Of a stretch of DNA of 64,000 nt, positions 44,789-53,168 are shown in pieces. The position numbers and the translations under genes were made by a program. The stretch lies in assembly GCA_023389035.1 (NCBI GenBank), contig JAEWFC010000038.1:310001-374000 (forward strand), in the 5' to 3' direction. The first letter of the stretch is position 1. Each line of letters opens with the position of its first letter. Below the pieces are notes generated by a model, which worked only from the letters and a program-made list of their open reading frames with translations, ran no database searches and was not told the DNA's origin. The DNA is from Acidobacteriota bacterium (GTDB lineage Bacteria; Acidobacteriota; Blastocatellia; Pyrinomonadales; Pyrinomonadaceae).

Positions 44789-45574
44789 ATGGGATTGTGG
44801 GCGAGAATAACAAGAGTTTTCAGAGCGGGCACCGGTGCGGCACTCGATAAGATCGAGAATCCGGAACTTGTATTACAGCAGACCATTCGCGACATGCGTG
44901 ACCGCGTGCCTGATCTTAATAATTCCGTGGCTCAGGTGATGGCGACCGAACGGCTCTTGCTCAAGAATCACGAGAATCTTGAGAAACAGGTCGTTGATCT
45001 CGATTCCAAGATCAAGGCCGCCGTCAAGATGGGACGCGACGATATCGCCACCGCCTATATCGGCCAGCTTCAGCAGGCACAGCTCGACCGCGAACGCACC
45101 TCGGCACAGCTTGAGCACGCCAGCCTCGCTTCAAAACAGGCATTAAAAGCACGCGACAATTACGTGCTGAACATGAAGAAGCGAACCTCTGAAGCGATGC
45201 AGCTGATATCGGCCGCCAAACAGGCCAAGCTTCAGGAACAGCTCGCGCAGACGATGGAGACGTTTAATATCGGCGACGATGCATCCACATTCAATGAGAT
45301 GCGTGAAAAGATCGACCGCCGCGTTGCCGCCGCCGAGGCGAAACTGCAGCTCGGTTCGAGCAACGTAGACGCACAGATGGCCGATATCGAGCGCGAAGCG
45401 ATGGACATCCAGTTGCAGGACAAGCTTCTGGAATACAAATCCCAGATGGGTTTGCTCGGAGCGGGTTCGGGCACGGCTTCAGGCAGACAGATCGGTGCGG
45501 GTTCCGATGTGTCGTCAGATGAGCAGCTGCTTGACGACGTGATCGAGACCGAAGCAAGCGAAGCCAAACAGTGA
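44789..45574 (+). CDS. pspA: PspA/IM30 family membrane-maintenance protein
   Basis: The 261-residue product opens MGLWARITRVFRAGTGAALDKIENPELVLQQ.., the amphipathic helix and first coiled-coil helix of PspA, and continues as one long coiled coil to about residue 215. It binds stressed inner membrane from the cytoplasmic side as ESCRT-III-like rods. The C-terminal 45 residues are Gly/Ser/Asp-rich and probably disordered. ATG 44789 is chosen; AGGAG at 44771-44775 is rather far, but only 1 nt from a TTG at 44777. The gene is followed after 51 bp by an unknown membrane coiled-coil gene. Confidence 0.92.
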   Translation: MGLWARITRVFRAGTGAALDKIENPELVLQQTIRDMRDRVPDLNNSVAQVMATERLLLKNHENLEKQVVDLDSKIKAAVKMGRDDIATAYIGQLQQAQLDRERTSAQLEHASLASKQALKARDNYVLNMKKRTSEAMQLISAAKQAKLQEQLAQTMETFNIGDDASTFNEMREKIDRRVAAAEAKLQLGSSNVDAQMADIEREAMDIQLQDKLLEYKSQMGLLGAGSGTASGRQIGAGSDVSSDEQLLDDVIETEASEAKQ

Positions 45575-45625
45575 TCCCATAGTATTTGTTCGAACGCAGC
45601 CTGAGTTACCGGCATCTACCTATTT

Positions 45626-46477
45626 ATGGCAGACCTGGCGAAGTACCAGCAGAACCTGGCAAAATTCAATACAAGCTACGCCAAAGAGGCCGTAAAGGAA
45701 CCGGTCAACTTCTGGGGACTGGCCGGCTTTGCCGTTGCCGCGGCTTACACCGGCAGCGTCATTCCTCTGCTGATAGCGCTTATCGCCGAGATGCTTTATA
45801 TCTTGGTCGTTCCTAATCTGCCGTCGTACCGTCAGCTAGTTCAGAAACGCGAAAAAGAACGCCTCTTCCTCGCGAGCCGCAATGCCCGTGAGAAGCTTAT
45901 CAAGACCTTCACGCCCCGCGAACGCGAGGCCGTCGAATACCTTCGCTGGCTAAAGGAAAAGATCCAGGACAATTACAAAAAATTCACCGGTGCCGCACAG
46001 CTTCCCTCAAATCTCCGTACGCTCGACCAGCGTTGGGAAGATTTCGTTGACCTGCTCGACGTCTATCGCCGACGCAAGCAGCACTTAAAATCGATAAACC
46101 GTCAGGCCGTCCACAATCAGCTCTCACAGGCTTATCGTGCGGCTGAAAGCTCGACCGACGAAAAGACCAAACGCATCCAGCAGACCAACGTTGAGATCCT
46201 GAAGCGTCGCGTTGCATCGTTCGACGAGATCGAACGCAGCGTAAAGCTAGTCGAAGGTCAGCTCCAATCGATCGAGAACTTTTTCAGCTACCTAAATGAC
46301 GAGATCGTGACGATGTCGACGCCTGAGAAATTCTCACTGCTCGATTTCGAACAGCTTTCCGATTCCATCGCGATGACGAAACAGATGCTCGACGCGACCG
46401 CAGATTCCGTCGGAGCCCTCGATTCCTACAATCGTGAGATGGGCAACTACGAGCTGCTTGCTGAAGGCAATCGTTAG
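45626..46477 (+). CDS. PspA-linked membrane coiled-coil protein, unknown
   Basis: The 283-residue product has a short N-terminal helix, two adjacent hydrophobic helices (about residues 30-65, AGFAVAAAYTGSVIPLLIAL and LYILVVP), then about 200 residues of mostly helical, charged sequence, including coiled coils at about 180-230. No family recognised. Its place 51 bp after pspA suggests a membrane partner or regulator of PspA, comparable in role but not in sequence to PspB/PspC (inference). It converges with pilT with a 3-bp gap. Confidence 0.72.
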   Translation: MADLAKYQQNLAKFNTSYAKEAVKEPVNFWGLAGFAVAAAYTGSVIPLLIALIAEMLYILVVPNLPSYRQLVQKREKERLFLASRNAREKLIKTFTPREREAVEYLRWLKEKIQDNYKKFTGAAQLPSNLRTLDQRWEDFVDLLDVYRRRKQHLKSINRQAVHNQLSQAYRAAESSTDEKTKRIQQTNVEILKRRVASFDEIERSVKLVEGQLQSIENFFSYLNDEIVTMSTPEKFSLLDFEQLSDSIAMTKQMLDATADSVGALDSYNREMGNYELLAEGNR

Positions 46478-46480
46478 ACT

Positions 46481-47758
46481 CTACCTTTCAAATCCCTCGA
46501 TCATTACCTGAGCTCCGTTGGATGGCGGATCCGGTGCAGGCTGTTCCAGTTCGATCGCCGTGTCGGAACTAACAGGCACCATGTCGTTAAGTTCAAGGGC
46601 TAGATTGGCGGCGTTCGTCGCATAGGCAAGGCCGATCTCGCGTGTCACCTTACCTTCGCGGATATAACGCTCTAACACGGCGTCGAACGTCTGCATTCCG
46701 TCCAGCTCGCCGTCGTTCATCGCGTCGGTTATCGAGCGTCCGTCCTTTTCACCCTTTTCGATATATTCACGCGTTCGCGAATTCGATACCAGGATCTCGA
46801 TCGCGGCAATGCGGCCGCCGCCGACCTTCGGCATCAGACGCTGTGAAATGATCCTCCGGAATGACTGCGAAAGCCGAGTGCGGATCGCCGCTTCTTCATT
46901 CTTTGGAAATACCCCGATTATACGGTCGATCGTCTTGGCTGCGTCGATGGTGTGCAATGTCGAGAGCACAAGGTGGCCTGTTTCAGCGGCTTCCATCGCG
47001 ACCTCGATCGTCTCGCGGTCACGCATCTCGCCCACCAGGATAACTTTCGGCGCTTGGCGAAGTGCGGCGCGCAGAGCGAGTGCAAAATCGGGCGTATCCG
47101 AATGCAGCTCGCGTTGATGGATGGTGCTCAGGTTGTGCTCGTGGATAAATTCGATCGGGTCCTCGATCGTCACGATGTGATACTTCTTGGTCGCGTTGAT
47201 CAGGGCGATGATCGCAGCAAGCGTCGTCGACTTGCCCGAGCCCGTCGGGCCGGTCACGAGCACTAGGCCGTTCTTCAGTTCAGCCGAGCTCATGATCGCT
47301 GGCGGCAAGTCCAGGTCTTTCCAGTTCGGCGGCGTCGTCGGGATGACACGCATCACGATCGCGTACGACCCACGCTGCTTGAATATATTCACGCGAAAAC
47401 GGCACAGTCCCGGAACGCCGTACGAGATGTCTGCGGAGCCCTTCTTATCCAGGAGTTCCGTGGCCTGTTCGTTCCCGTGCAGCATTATCTCTGCAAAAAG
47501 CTTGATCTGCGGCGGCAGGAGTTTCTCCAATCCCTTGATCGCGACGCCCTCGAGATCCCCTGAAAGCTCGATCTGCGGCGGTCGACCGGGCGAGAATATC
47601 AGGTCGCTTACACGCGGGTCGACGCCCAGCATCACCTTGAGCACACCGTGAAAGGATTGTACGTTTTGCGGCAAGGCCGCAGGCGATCCGGCCGCCGGCG
47701 ACGCACCATTCGATACGGGCACACCATTGCCCATGGCGGGTGTAGTTATTTGATCCAT
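46481..47758 (-). CDS. PilT/PilU-type twitching motility ATPase
   Basis: The 425-residue ATPase has Walker A GPTGSGKST, the Asp box IVTIEDPIEFIH, Walker B VILVGEMRDRETI and the His box STLHTIDA, all of PilT-class retraction motors. An N-terminal extension of about 40 residues is Ala/Pro/Gly-rich. PilT pulls back type IV pili by hydrolysing ATP at the inner membrane base. No other pilus gene is in the window, so it is an isolated motor gene. I start it at ATG 47758; an upstream TTG is possible. The gene-free stretch 47759-48042 shows nothing recognisable. Confidence 0.9.
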   Translation of the reverse strand: MDQITTPAMGNGVPVSNGASPAAGSPAALPQNVQSFHGVLKVMLGVDPRVSDLIFSPGRPPQIELSGDLEGVAIKGLEKLLPPQIKLFAEIMLHGNEQATELLDKKGSADISYGVPGLCRFRVNIFKQRGSYAIVMRVIPTTPPNWKDLDLPPAIMSSAELKNGLVLVTGPTGSGKSTTLAAIIALINATKKYHIVTIEDPIEFIHEHNLSTIHQRELHSDTPDFALALRAALRQAPKVILVGEMRDRETIEVAMEAAETGHLVLSTLHTIDAAKTIDRIIGVFPKNEEAAIRTRLSQSFRRIISQRLMPKVGGGRIAAIEILVSNSRTREYIEKGEKDGRSITDAMNDGELDGMQTFDAVLERYIREGKVTREIGLAYATNAANLALELNDMVPVSSDTAIELEQPAPDPPSNGAQVMIEGFER

Positions 47759-48042
47759 GGTAATTTTTGAAAAGCGGTTGAGCGGGAGACTCAAATTAGA
47801 CGGCGGTCTGACAGAATGCGGCCTGTATCTAAATTACTACGTTTTCGTGAGGGCGTGCAACAATTTTTAACAACTGCAGCAGTTAATGGAGATTTAACCG
47901 CCGAATCGCTCGATTACCTTGCCCAAGCTCCTGTTTTCCACTAAAATCAGGGATTTCGACAGGTTCGATATTTCGATCAGACGGCTGCGGCCGTCAAATA
48001 CATAACCGGCAATAATAAGATCAGCATTTAGCACAAAACATA

Positions 48043-49119
48043 ATGAAAACAGTAGGAATATTAGCGGGGCGCGAACAGACGTTTCCCGAATCGATAATCA
48101 AAAGCATCAACGAAAAAGGCGGCGGAAAGGTCGTGGCCGAAATGGTCAAGGTCGGCGGCATCCGTCATGAGGAAGAAAAGCGTTACGACGTGATCATCGA
48201 CCGCATTTCGCACGAGGTCCCTTATTATCGTGCGATGCTCAAGCGTATGGCCCTCGAGGGTACTCACGTCATCAACAACCCTTTCTGGTGGTCGGCTGAC
48301 GACAAGTTCTTCAACTATTCGCTTGCTGCAAAACTTGGCGTCGCGATCCCGAAGACGGTCCTTTTGCCGCAGCAGGACTACATCAAGGACATCACCAGCG
48401 AAAGCCTGCGAAACCTGGAATTCCCGCTCGACTGGGAAGGCATCGTTGACTACGTCGGCTTCCCCGCTTTCCTCAAGCCTTTTGACGGCGGCGGCTGGAA
48501 GAACGTTTCGAAGGTCAACTCTCTCGAAGAGCTCTGGATGGAGTACAACAAGTCAGGCACGCTTTGCATGACGCTGCAGGAAGGCATCGAGTTCGATCAT
48601 TTCGTTCGCTGCTACTGCGTCGGCCAGGAAAAGGTCCTGATCATGCCTTACGATCCGACAAAGCCCTATCTGAGTGGGATGCAGTACGTGAACATCGAGA
48701 ACTACCTTACGCCCGAACTGCACGAACGTGTAGAAAAGGATGTGATAACGATCTGCAAGGCTTTGGGCTATGACCTGAACACGGTCGAGTTTGCGATCAA
48801 GGACGGCGTTCCGTACGCGATCGATTTCATGAATCCGGCACCTGATGCTGAGCTCGCCTCTGTCGGTGAATACAATCACAACTGGATCGTCGACAACATG
48901 ACCGAGTTCATTCTCAAGAAACTCGAGGAAGGCTTCCCGACGCCAGAATACCGCTGGACCGCGATGCTAAACCCCGCACCGGCAACCAAAGCAGCAGGCT
49001 CGACAGCCAAGACCACAGCGAGCTCAACCACCAAGACCGCCAAACCCGCGGCCCTAAAGGTAAAGCCCGCAGCAAAGGCAAAACCGAAGAAGACCGCCGC
49101 TAAGAAAGCCGGTAAATAG
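48043..49119 (+). CDS. ATP-grasp-like protein with Lys/Ala-rich C-terminal tail
   Basis: The 358-residue product has an N-terminal Rossmann-like part (residues 1-100, MKTVGILAGREQTF), the ATP-grasp signature PAFLKPFDGGGWKNVSKV (about 145-162) and the metal-binding segment FAIKDGVPYAIDFMNPAPD near 245. From about residue 308 to the end it is Lys/Ala/Pro/Thr-rich (KAKPKKTAAKKAGK), like histone H1 or bacterial nucleoid-protein tails. Family enzymes join a carboxylate to an amine with ATP; the substrate here is unknown. The tail might bind DNA, RNA or polyanions. It is a single gene without an obvious ribosome site. Confidence 0.78.
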   Translation: MKTVGILAGREQTFPESIIKSINEKGGGKVVAEMVKVGGIRHEEEKRYDVIIDRISHEVPYYRAMLKRMALEGTHVINNPFWWSADDKFFNYSLAAKLGVAIPKTVLLPQQDYIKDITSESLRNLEFPLDWEGIVDYVGFPAFLKPFDGGGWKNVSKVNSLEELWMEYNKSGTLCMTLQEGIEFDHFVRCYCVGQEKVLIMPYDPTKPYLSGMQYVNIENYLTPELHERVEKDVITICKALGYDLNTVEFAIKDGVPYAIDFMNPAPDAELASVGEYNHNWIVDNMTEFILKKLEEGFPTPEYRWTAMLNPAPATKAAGSTAKTTASSTTKTAKPAALKVKPAAKAKPKKTAAKKAGK

Positions 49120-49193
49120 GTTCCAACTGGGTGCATTCGCCGCCGTGTTCAAGATCTTTTCGGAACATCCGGTGGACTGCCCGGATAGAGCCA

Positions 49194-49255
49194 GCTCCGC
49201 AGGAGCGTAATTTTTATAGAACATCGGTTCGAAATTATCAAAGCTCCGTAGGAGC
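49194..49255. repeat. Pair of short palindromic GCTCCG repeats
   Basis: GCTCCGCAGGAGC (49194-49206) and GCTCCGTAGGAGC (49243-49255) lie 49 bp apart, each able to form a small hairpin, with similar flanks (GCG.[AC]AT). They look like a dispersed REP-like element of the sort found between genes in many genomes. A degraded relative may lie at about 49350-49370. Confidence 0.6.
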
Positions 49256-49514
49256 GACATATCGATTCGTTTTGATCGCTCATGTCGGACGTACGGGGCT
49301 TGAATGCTTTTGCCCGAAGTCCTGCAAAACTTTGCCACTACGAGACTGGCCGGCCCTGCGGGACTTCGTCTTCACAGCTTTCTGCCAACGGATAAATTTT
49401 CAAAGACCCTCTGCTACGCTGATATTGTTACCATCGTCCATCTCGAATTGAATGTGCAAACTGCGCGATCTGCACGTACTGGACGATTTGCATGACTTGC
49501 ATGGCCTTGCGCCA

Positions 49515-49562
49515 CCAAAGTTGCTCTGGTGAACACAAATTTTCGGTTGGTGACAACTTTGG
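49515..49562. other. Inverted repeat in the 49.1-49.7 kb gene-free stretch
   Basis: CCAAAGTTG (49515-49523) and CAACTTTGG (49554-49562) form 9-bp arms. The gene-free stretch 49120-49679 otherwise holds the GCTCCG pair and TGCA-rich sequence at 49450-49500; no gene is supported in it. Confidence 0.5.
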
Positions 49563-49679
49563 GGGACGGTTTGCGCCGTTTTGGCGCCGGCTTTGGCTAC
49601 GGGCGTGGTGAACGCAGGTTTTTTTAAGCGTTAGATGACGAACTAGAGGACGAGTGAGGCAACGAAAGCGCAGCGGAGA

Positions 49680-51071
49680 TCACTGCTTTTCGACCAGATC
49701 CAGCGGGATGCGTGCTGCGAGCATTCGTTCAAGCACCGACAGCACCGCCCACGTGACAATGGAAATACCTGAAAAGGCCCAGCCAAACTGTGCCACTGTC
49801 GCATCCTGAAGCAGGACACCGGTAACGATCACGGGCATTCCAAAAGCAGTAAATCTAAGAGCCCCGGCCCGCCAGCGAGCCAGCCTGTCGACAAGGTTTA
49901 CACGGCTTATCTCAAGCTCCATGTACTCCTCATCATCGTTAAGCCGCGAGAAATAATCCATCTCAGCCCGCGTCCAGCGTTTCAAAGCATCGCTCGCAGC
50001 CAGGCGGTTCGCGGCCGCAAAATTATGGATCACATGGGCTATTTTCCCTTCCCGCAGAGCCAGCTCGGCAAGCCCGCGAAGTGCCCTAAAACTCTCGCCA
50101 AACGTGTCTATCGTCCGCTTAAAATTGTCGCCCGCACGCCGCCAGTCGCCAATTTGGAAATAGCTTTCGCCCACACGGGTCATCAATTTTGCGTCGCCAT
50201 CCGCACGCTTTTCCGCCAGCCTCAGCATCGCCACAGCACGCCTCTCCATCCGGCTGTCTCGCTCGGACCCCGCCAGCGAATGCAGGCATCTTGCAAATTC
50301 ATAAAGCAGCCAGCCGTCAGCCGGCCTTATGAGCACAGCACGTCTAAATGCCTCAGCCGATTGACGTAACGCGCCTGTCACTCGCAGTTCATTGGCCAGC
50401 CGCCGCAAGGCCGCAACGCGCTCCTCATTCTCAGTATCACCCGACCCTGCTAGCTCCGGCGAAAGCCGCAAAAGCCCCTTTCCGGAACGCACCTGATCCA
50501 GCGAACTTTCCAGGACGTCCGCCGGCGGAATATTCGATCGTCTTGCGGATCTCGTTACCGTCCGCCGGTCATTGTAATAATCACGAAGCTCAATAGAACG
50601 CGTGTCCAAAACGTCCTCGGACAGCCTTGGGAACAGCGATTTGACCATATGCATATAGCTGTCCCTGCCGCTTGAGAACGTCATCGTCCGCCCGCGGCCG
50701 CGAATGGTCGTTCGGTAGGAATAGATCACACGCCCGCTCCTGCGAAAAAGCCTGACAGCATGCGTCTCAACCTGTTCAATATGCTTTATTCTTAGCCGGT
50801 CCGGAATGCCGGCAAATCGCGAAGCCAACCGCGGTATAAGGCCGGTCCGACGCAGCCGGCGGCCGTCAAACCTCACGCGATCAAAAAAGGCCAGCAGTGG
50901 GAAAACAAATACCGCAAGGAATAAGATAGCGAACGCCCACACTTCCGATTCCAGATAGAACAGGAACGCGGCGGCAAAAAGCAAAAAGAAAATGGCCGCA
51001 TAGTAAGAGGTTGGTGGCACCCTTACCGACACGGCCCTTTCTGCAATTTCGCTCTTTCCGCTCGCTATCAT
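49680..51071 (-). CDS. Membrane protein with PH-like domain and TPR-like repeats
   Basis: The 463-residue product has two helices near the N-terminus (about residues 24-65), a basic beta-rich segment (about 66-160) resembling bacterial PH domains, a helical repeat region of TPR or Sel1 type (about 215-390), and two more helices near the C-terminus (about 405-450). The mix points to a membrane-bound scaffold. I do not recognise a named family. It lies downstream of the 51147 gene with a 75-bp gap, on the same strand. Confidence 0.68.
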   Translation of the reverse strand: MIASGKSEIAERAVSVRVPPTSYYAAIFFLLFAAAFLFYLESEVWAFAILFLAVFVFPLLAFFDRVRFDGRRLRRTGLIPRLASRFAGIPDRLRIKHIEQVETHAVRLFRRSGRVIYSYRTTIRGRGRTMTFSSGRDSYMHMVKSLFPRLSEDVLDTRSIELRDYYNDRRTVTRSARRSNIPPADVLESSLDQVRSGKGLLRLSPELAGSGDTENEERVAALRRLANELRVTGALRQSAEAFRRAVLIRPADGWLLYEFARCLHSLAGSERDSRMERRAVAMLRLAEKRADGDAKLMTRVGESYFQIGDWRRAGDNFKRTIDTFGESFRALRGLAELALREGKIAHVIHNFAAANRLAASDALKRWTRAEMDYFSRLNDDEEYMELEISRVNLVDRLARWRAGALRFTAFGMPVIVTGVLLQDATVAQFGWAFSGISIVTWAVLSVLERMLAARIPLDLVEKQ

Positions 51072-51146
51072 CTCCTTCTAACTTAACACGTCTGCGACAG
51101 TTAAAATAAACGGCGAATTGTCGGCGGTTTTCCCTTTCAATTCAAA

Positions 51147-51989
51147 CTAGAACGGAGCTCCGGTGGTCACCGGCGGCGGTTCCGGAATCTCTTTGGCCTT
51201 CTCAGGATCAAGCTCGGCAAGTTTTGCCTTCGCTGCCTGTACCGTCGAATTTAGCGGTACCGGATTGCCCTCATGGTCCTTCGCTTCAGACGCCGTCTTC
51301 ACCATGTTAAAGAGCACATTAACGGCCTCAGCGGTCTTGCCCTGCTTTTCGTAAATCGCCGCGAGCGCCGAATTTACAGTATCTTTCGCAACTACGGAAT
51401 CAGAAGCTGCCGCGAGCTCAGCGTACAGCGTCGCAGCCTGATCCAGCTGACCGTCAGTCTCTTTTGCTTGTGCCAACGCAAACTTTGAAAGCGATCCGAC
51501 CTCGCCGCCATTTCCTGAAAGCCCTTCAAGCTCAGCAATTCCCGCAGCACGATCCGTACGCAGCTTTGTCGTCGCGGCAAGGTATTTCGCCTTTTCACCG
51601 ATGTCTCCGCCGAACTCATTCGCCACGGCCTGAAACTCGGCGATCGCGGCCTCAGCACGAGCCTGTTCGGTCGGGAATGACTTCACCGTCGAACCTGCCG
51701 GAGGTGTTTCAAGTATCTGGGCCGTGGATGTCTCGATCGCTTTGCCGAGGGCTGTCTGAGCCTTCGCATTCGAGCTTCCAGACCAGGCGTAGATCAGCCA
51801 CGCGACGATCCCGAGCACCAGCAACGCGCCCAATCCGTAAAGGATGTTGCGGCCCTGGCCTTCCAGTTTCTTGCCGGCATCTTCGATGCGTTTACCGACC
51901 GTTTCCTGGAACGGATCCTGATAACGAGGCTTTGGTCCCGCGGCGGGCTGAACAACTACCGGCTCGAGTCTTCTTTTCTTACGTGCCAT
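51147..51989 (-). CDS. Single-pass membrane protein with TPR-like periplasmic domain (YfgM-like)
   Basis: The 280-residue product has a basic cytoplasmic N-terminus (MARKKRRLEP), one helix at about residues 48-68 (NILYGLGALLVLGIVAWLIY), and an extracytoplasmic helical domain with TPR-like units, for example LAQAKETDGQLDQAATLYAEL and ALAAIYEKQGKTAEAVNVLF, ending in a Pro-rich tail. YfgM works with the SecYEG/periplasmic chaperone path in E. coli; here that role is only suggested by the layout. Confidence 0.72.
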   Translation of the reverse strand: MARKKRRLEPVVVQPAAGPKPRYQDPFQETVGKRIEDAGKKLEGQGRNILYGLGALLVLGIVAWLIYAWSGSSNAKAQTALGKAIETSTAQILETPPAGSTVKSFPTEQARAEAAIAEFQAVANEFGGDIGEKAKYLAATTKLRTDRAAGIAELEGLSGNGGEVGSLSKFALAQAKETDGQLDQAATLYAELAAASDSVVAKDTVNSALAAIYEKQGKTAEAVNVLFNMVKTASEAKDHEGNPVPLNSTVQAAKAKLAELDPEKAKEIPEPPPVTTGAPF

Positions 51990-52157
51990 TTAAATATATT
52001 GCAATTTCTGCGAGGTCTTTCGTTATATAATCGACGACAATGATCGATTTGCAAAACATTCAATTTAGCCTAAAATCCGCGTCGGAGCAACCATTGGCCC
52101 CGAAAAACGTGTGCTATAAGGCAATCTTTGCGAACCGAATCTTTTTTACTTGAAACG

Positions 52158-52185
52158 GGAACAAATCCTGACAGTCGGTGTCTAA
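52158..52185 (+). promoter_or_regulatory. Sigma-E-like promoter upstream of the ECF sigma gene
   Basis: GGAACAA (52158-52164), exactly 16 bp, TCTAA (52181-52185). This fits the ECF/sigma-E pattern GGAACtt-N16-TCtgA and would let the sigma factor drive its own gene. It also places transcription start near 52192, after a possible GTG start at 52178, and so favours ATG 52259. Nothing else is seen in 51990-52157. Confidence 0.6.
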
Positions 52186-52258
52186 GTTAATAACCGCGGC
52201 ATTCAGTGTGGCGGAAATTATAGGACGCTCGCTTCGTGTCAGGACAGATGGAAACACG

Positions 52259-52912
52259 ATGCCCCTCAGCAAGTCAATAGCGTTTGACGAGGAACAATTG
52301 ACACAGGCCGCCACGGCGGTGGGCACGCCGTATGTCCTGGGCGAAGCAGAACGAGAGTTCATTGAAAGACTAAAAGCAGGCGAAGCGGACGCTTTCGATG
52401 TCCTGGTGCAGCGGTATTCCGGCGATATTTACGCAATGCTCTGCCGCATGACCGAGGACGCCGAAGAAGCTGCGGACCTTACGCAGGAGACGTTCATGAG
52501 CTCGATCAAAGCGATCGGCTCATTCCGCGGCGAATCCGGTCTTAAGACCTGGCTTTTCCGCATCGCGGTCAACCACGCACGCAATCGTTTCCGCTGGTGG
52601 AACCGGCGTCAGCGGAATCGTTCGGTTTCGCTCGATGCCACCGATAGTGCTGAGGATACGCCGCTTGTTGAGCGGATCGCCTCAAGCGATATCGACCCCG
52701 AGCGGGCAGCGATCCGCAGCCAGCGTGAGAACGCCGTCGTTGCGGAGCTTCGAAAGTTGCCCGATATCTACCGTGAGGCCATCGTCCTCTGTGATATCGA
52801 AGGAATGGCCTACGACGAGATCGCGGCCGCACTTGATATTAATATTGGAACGGTGAAATCCCGGCTTGCACGCGGCCGTGAAGAGCTGAGAAAGCGGCTC
52901 AAAGATTTTTGA
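52259..52912 (+). CDS. ECF RNA polymerase sigma factor (RpoE-like)
   Basis: The 217-residue product has sigma region 2 (FDVLVQRYSGDIYAMLCRM, DLTQETFMSSIKAIGSFRG, TWLFRIAVNHARNRFR) and region 4 (LPDIYREAIVLCDIEGMAYDEIA and GTVKSRLARGREELRK). This is the RpoE/SigW class that answers envelope stress under control of an anti-sigma factor. I begin it at ATG 52259 because the likely promoter lies at 52158-52185; a GTG at 52178 would add 27 residues. The cognate zinc-finger anti-sigma gene follows after 256 bp. Confidence 0.93.
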   Translation: MPLSKSIAFDEEQLTQAATAVGTPYVLGEAEREFIERLKAGEADAFDVLVQRYSGDIYAMLCRMTEDAEEAADLTQETFMSSIKAIGSFRGESGLKTWLFRIAVNHARNRFRWWNRRQRNRSVSLDATDSAEDTPLVERIASSDIDPERAAIRSQRENAVVAELRKLPDIYREAIVLCDIEGMAYDEIAAALDINIGTVKSRLARGREELRKRLKDF

Positions 52913-53028
52913 AAACTAAGCGAATGATTGACTCGCCCCGGTTCTATCTTTAGTAAAGTGACGTATCGGTGCCAAACGAGAGGTCGAAAAGAACGAGGAC
53001 CTGAAATGGGTAAGTCAGCGAAAACGGC

Positions 53029-53154
53029 ATGTTTGAAATAGACCAGCACATCTATGATCTGCCGCTTCGCAGGCCGCCTGTCGATGGTCATGAGTTGTTT
53101 TCTTTAGCAAGAGAACAACCGGGGTCAGTGAGTCATTCGCTTGGTTTGGGATGA
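53029..53154 (+). CDS. Possible 41-residue small protein between sigma and anti-sigma
   Basis: A short frame reads MFEIDQHIYDLPLRRPPVDG and continues 21 residues to TGA at 53154, 14 bases before the anti-sigma start. The composition is protein-like, but there is no ribosome site at its ATG. A shorter frame with GAGG in front (11 residues, 53006-53041) overlaps its start. It could be a real small protein or part of a leader. Support is weak. Confidence 0.25.
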   Translation: MFEIDQHIYDLPLRRPPVDGHELFSLAREQPGSVSHSLGLG

Positions 53155-53168
53155 TCGGAGACGATCTT

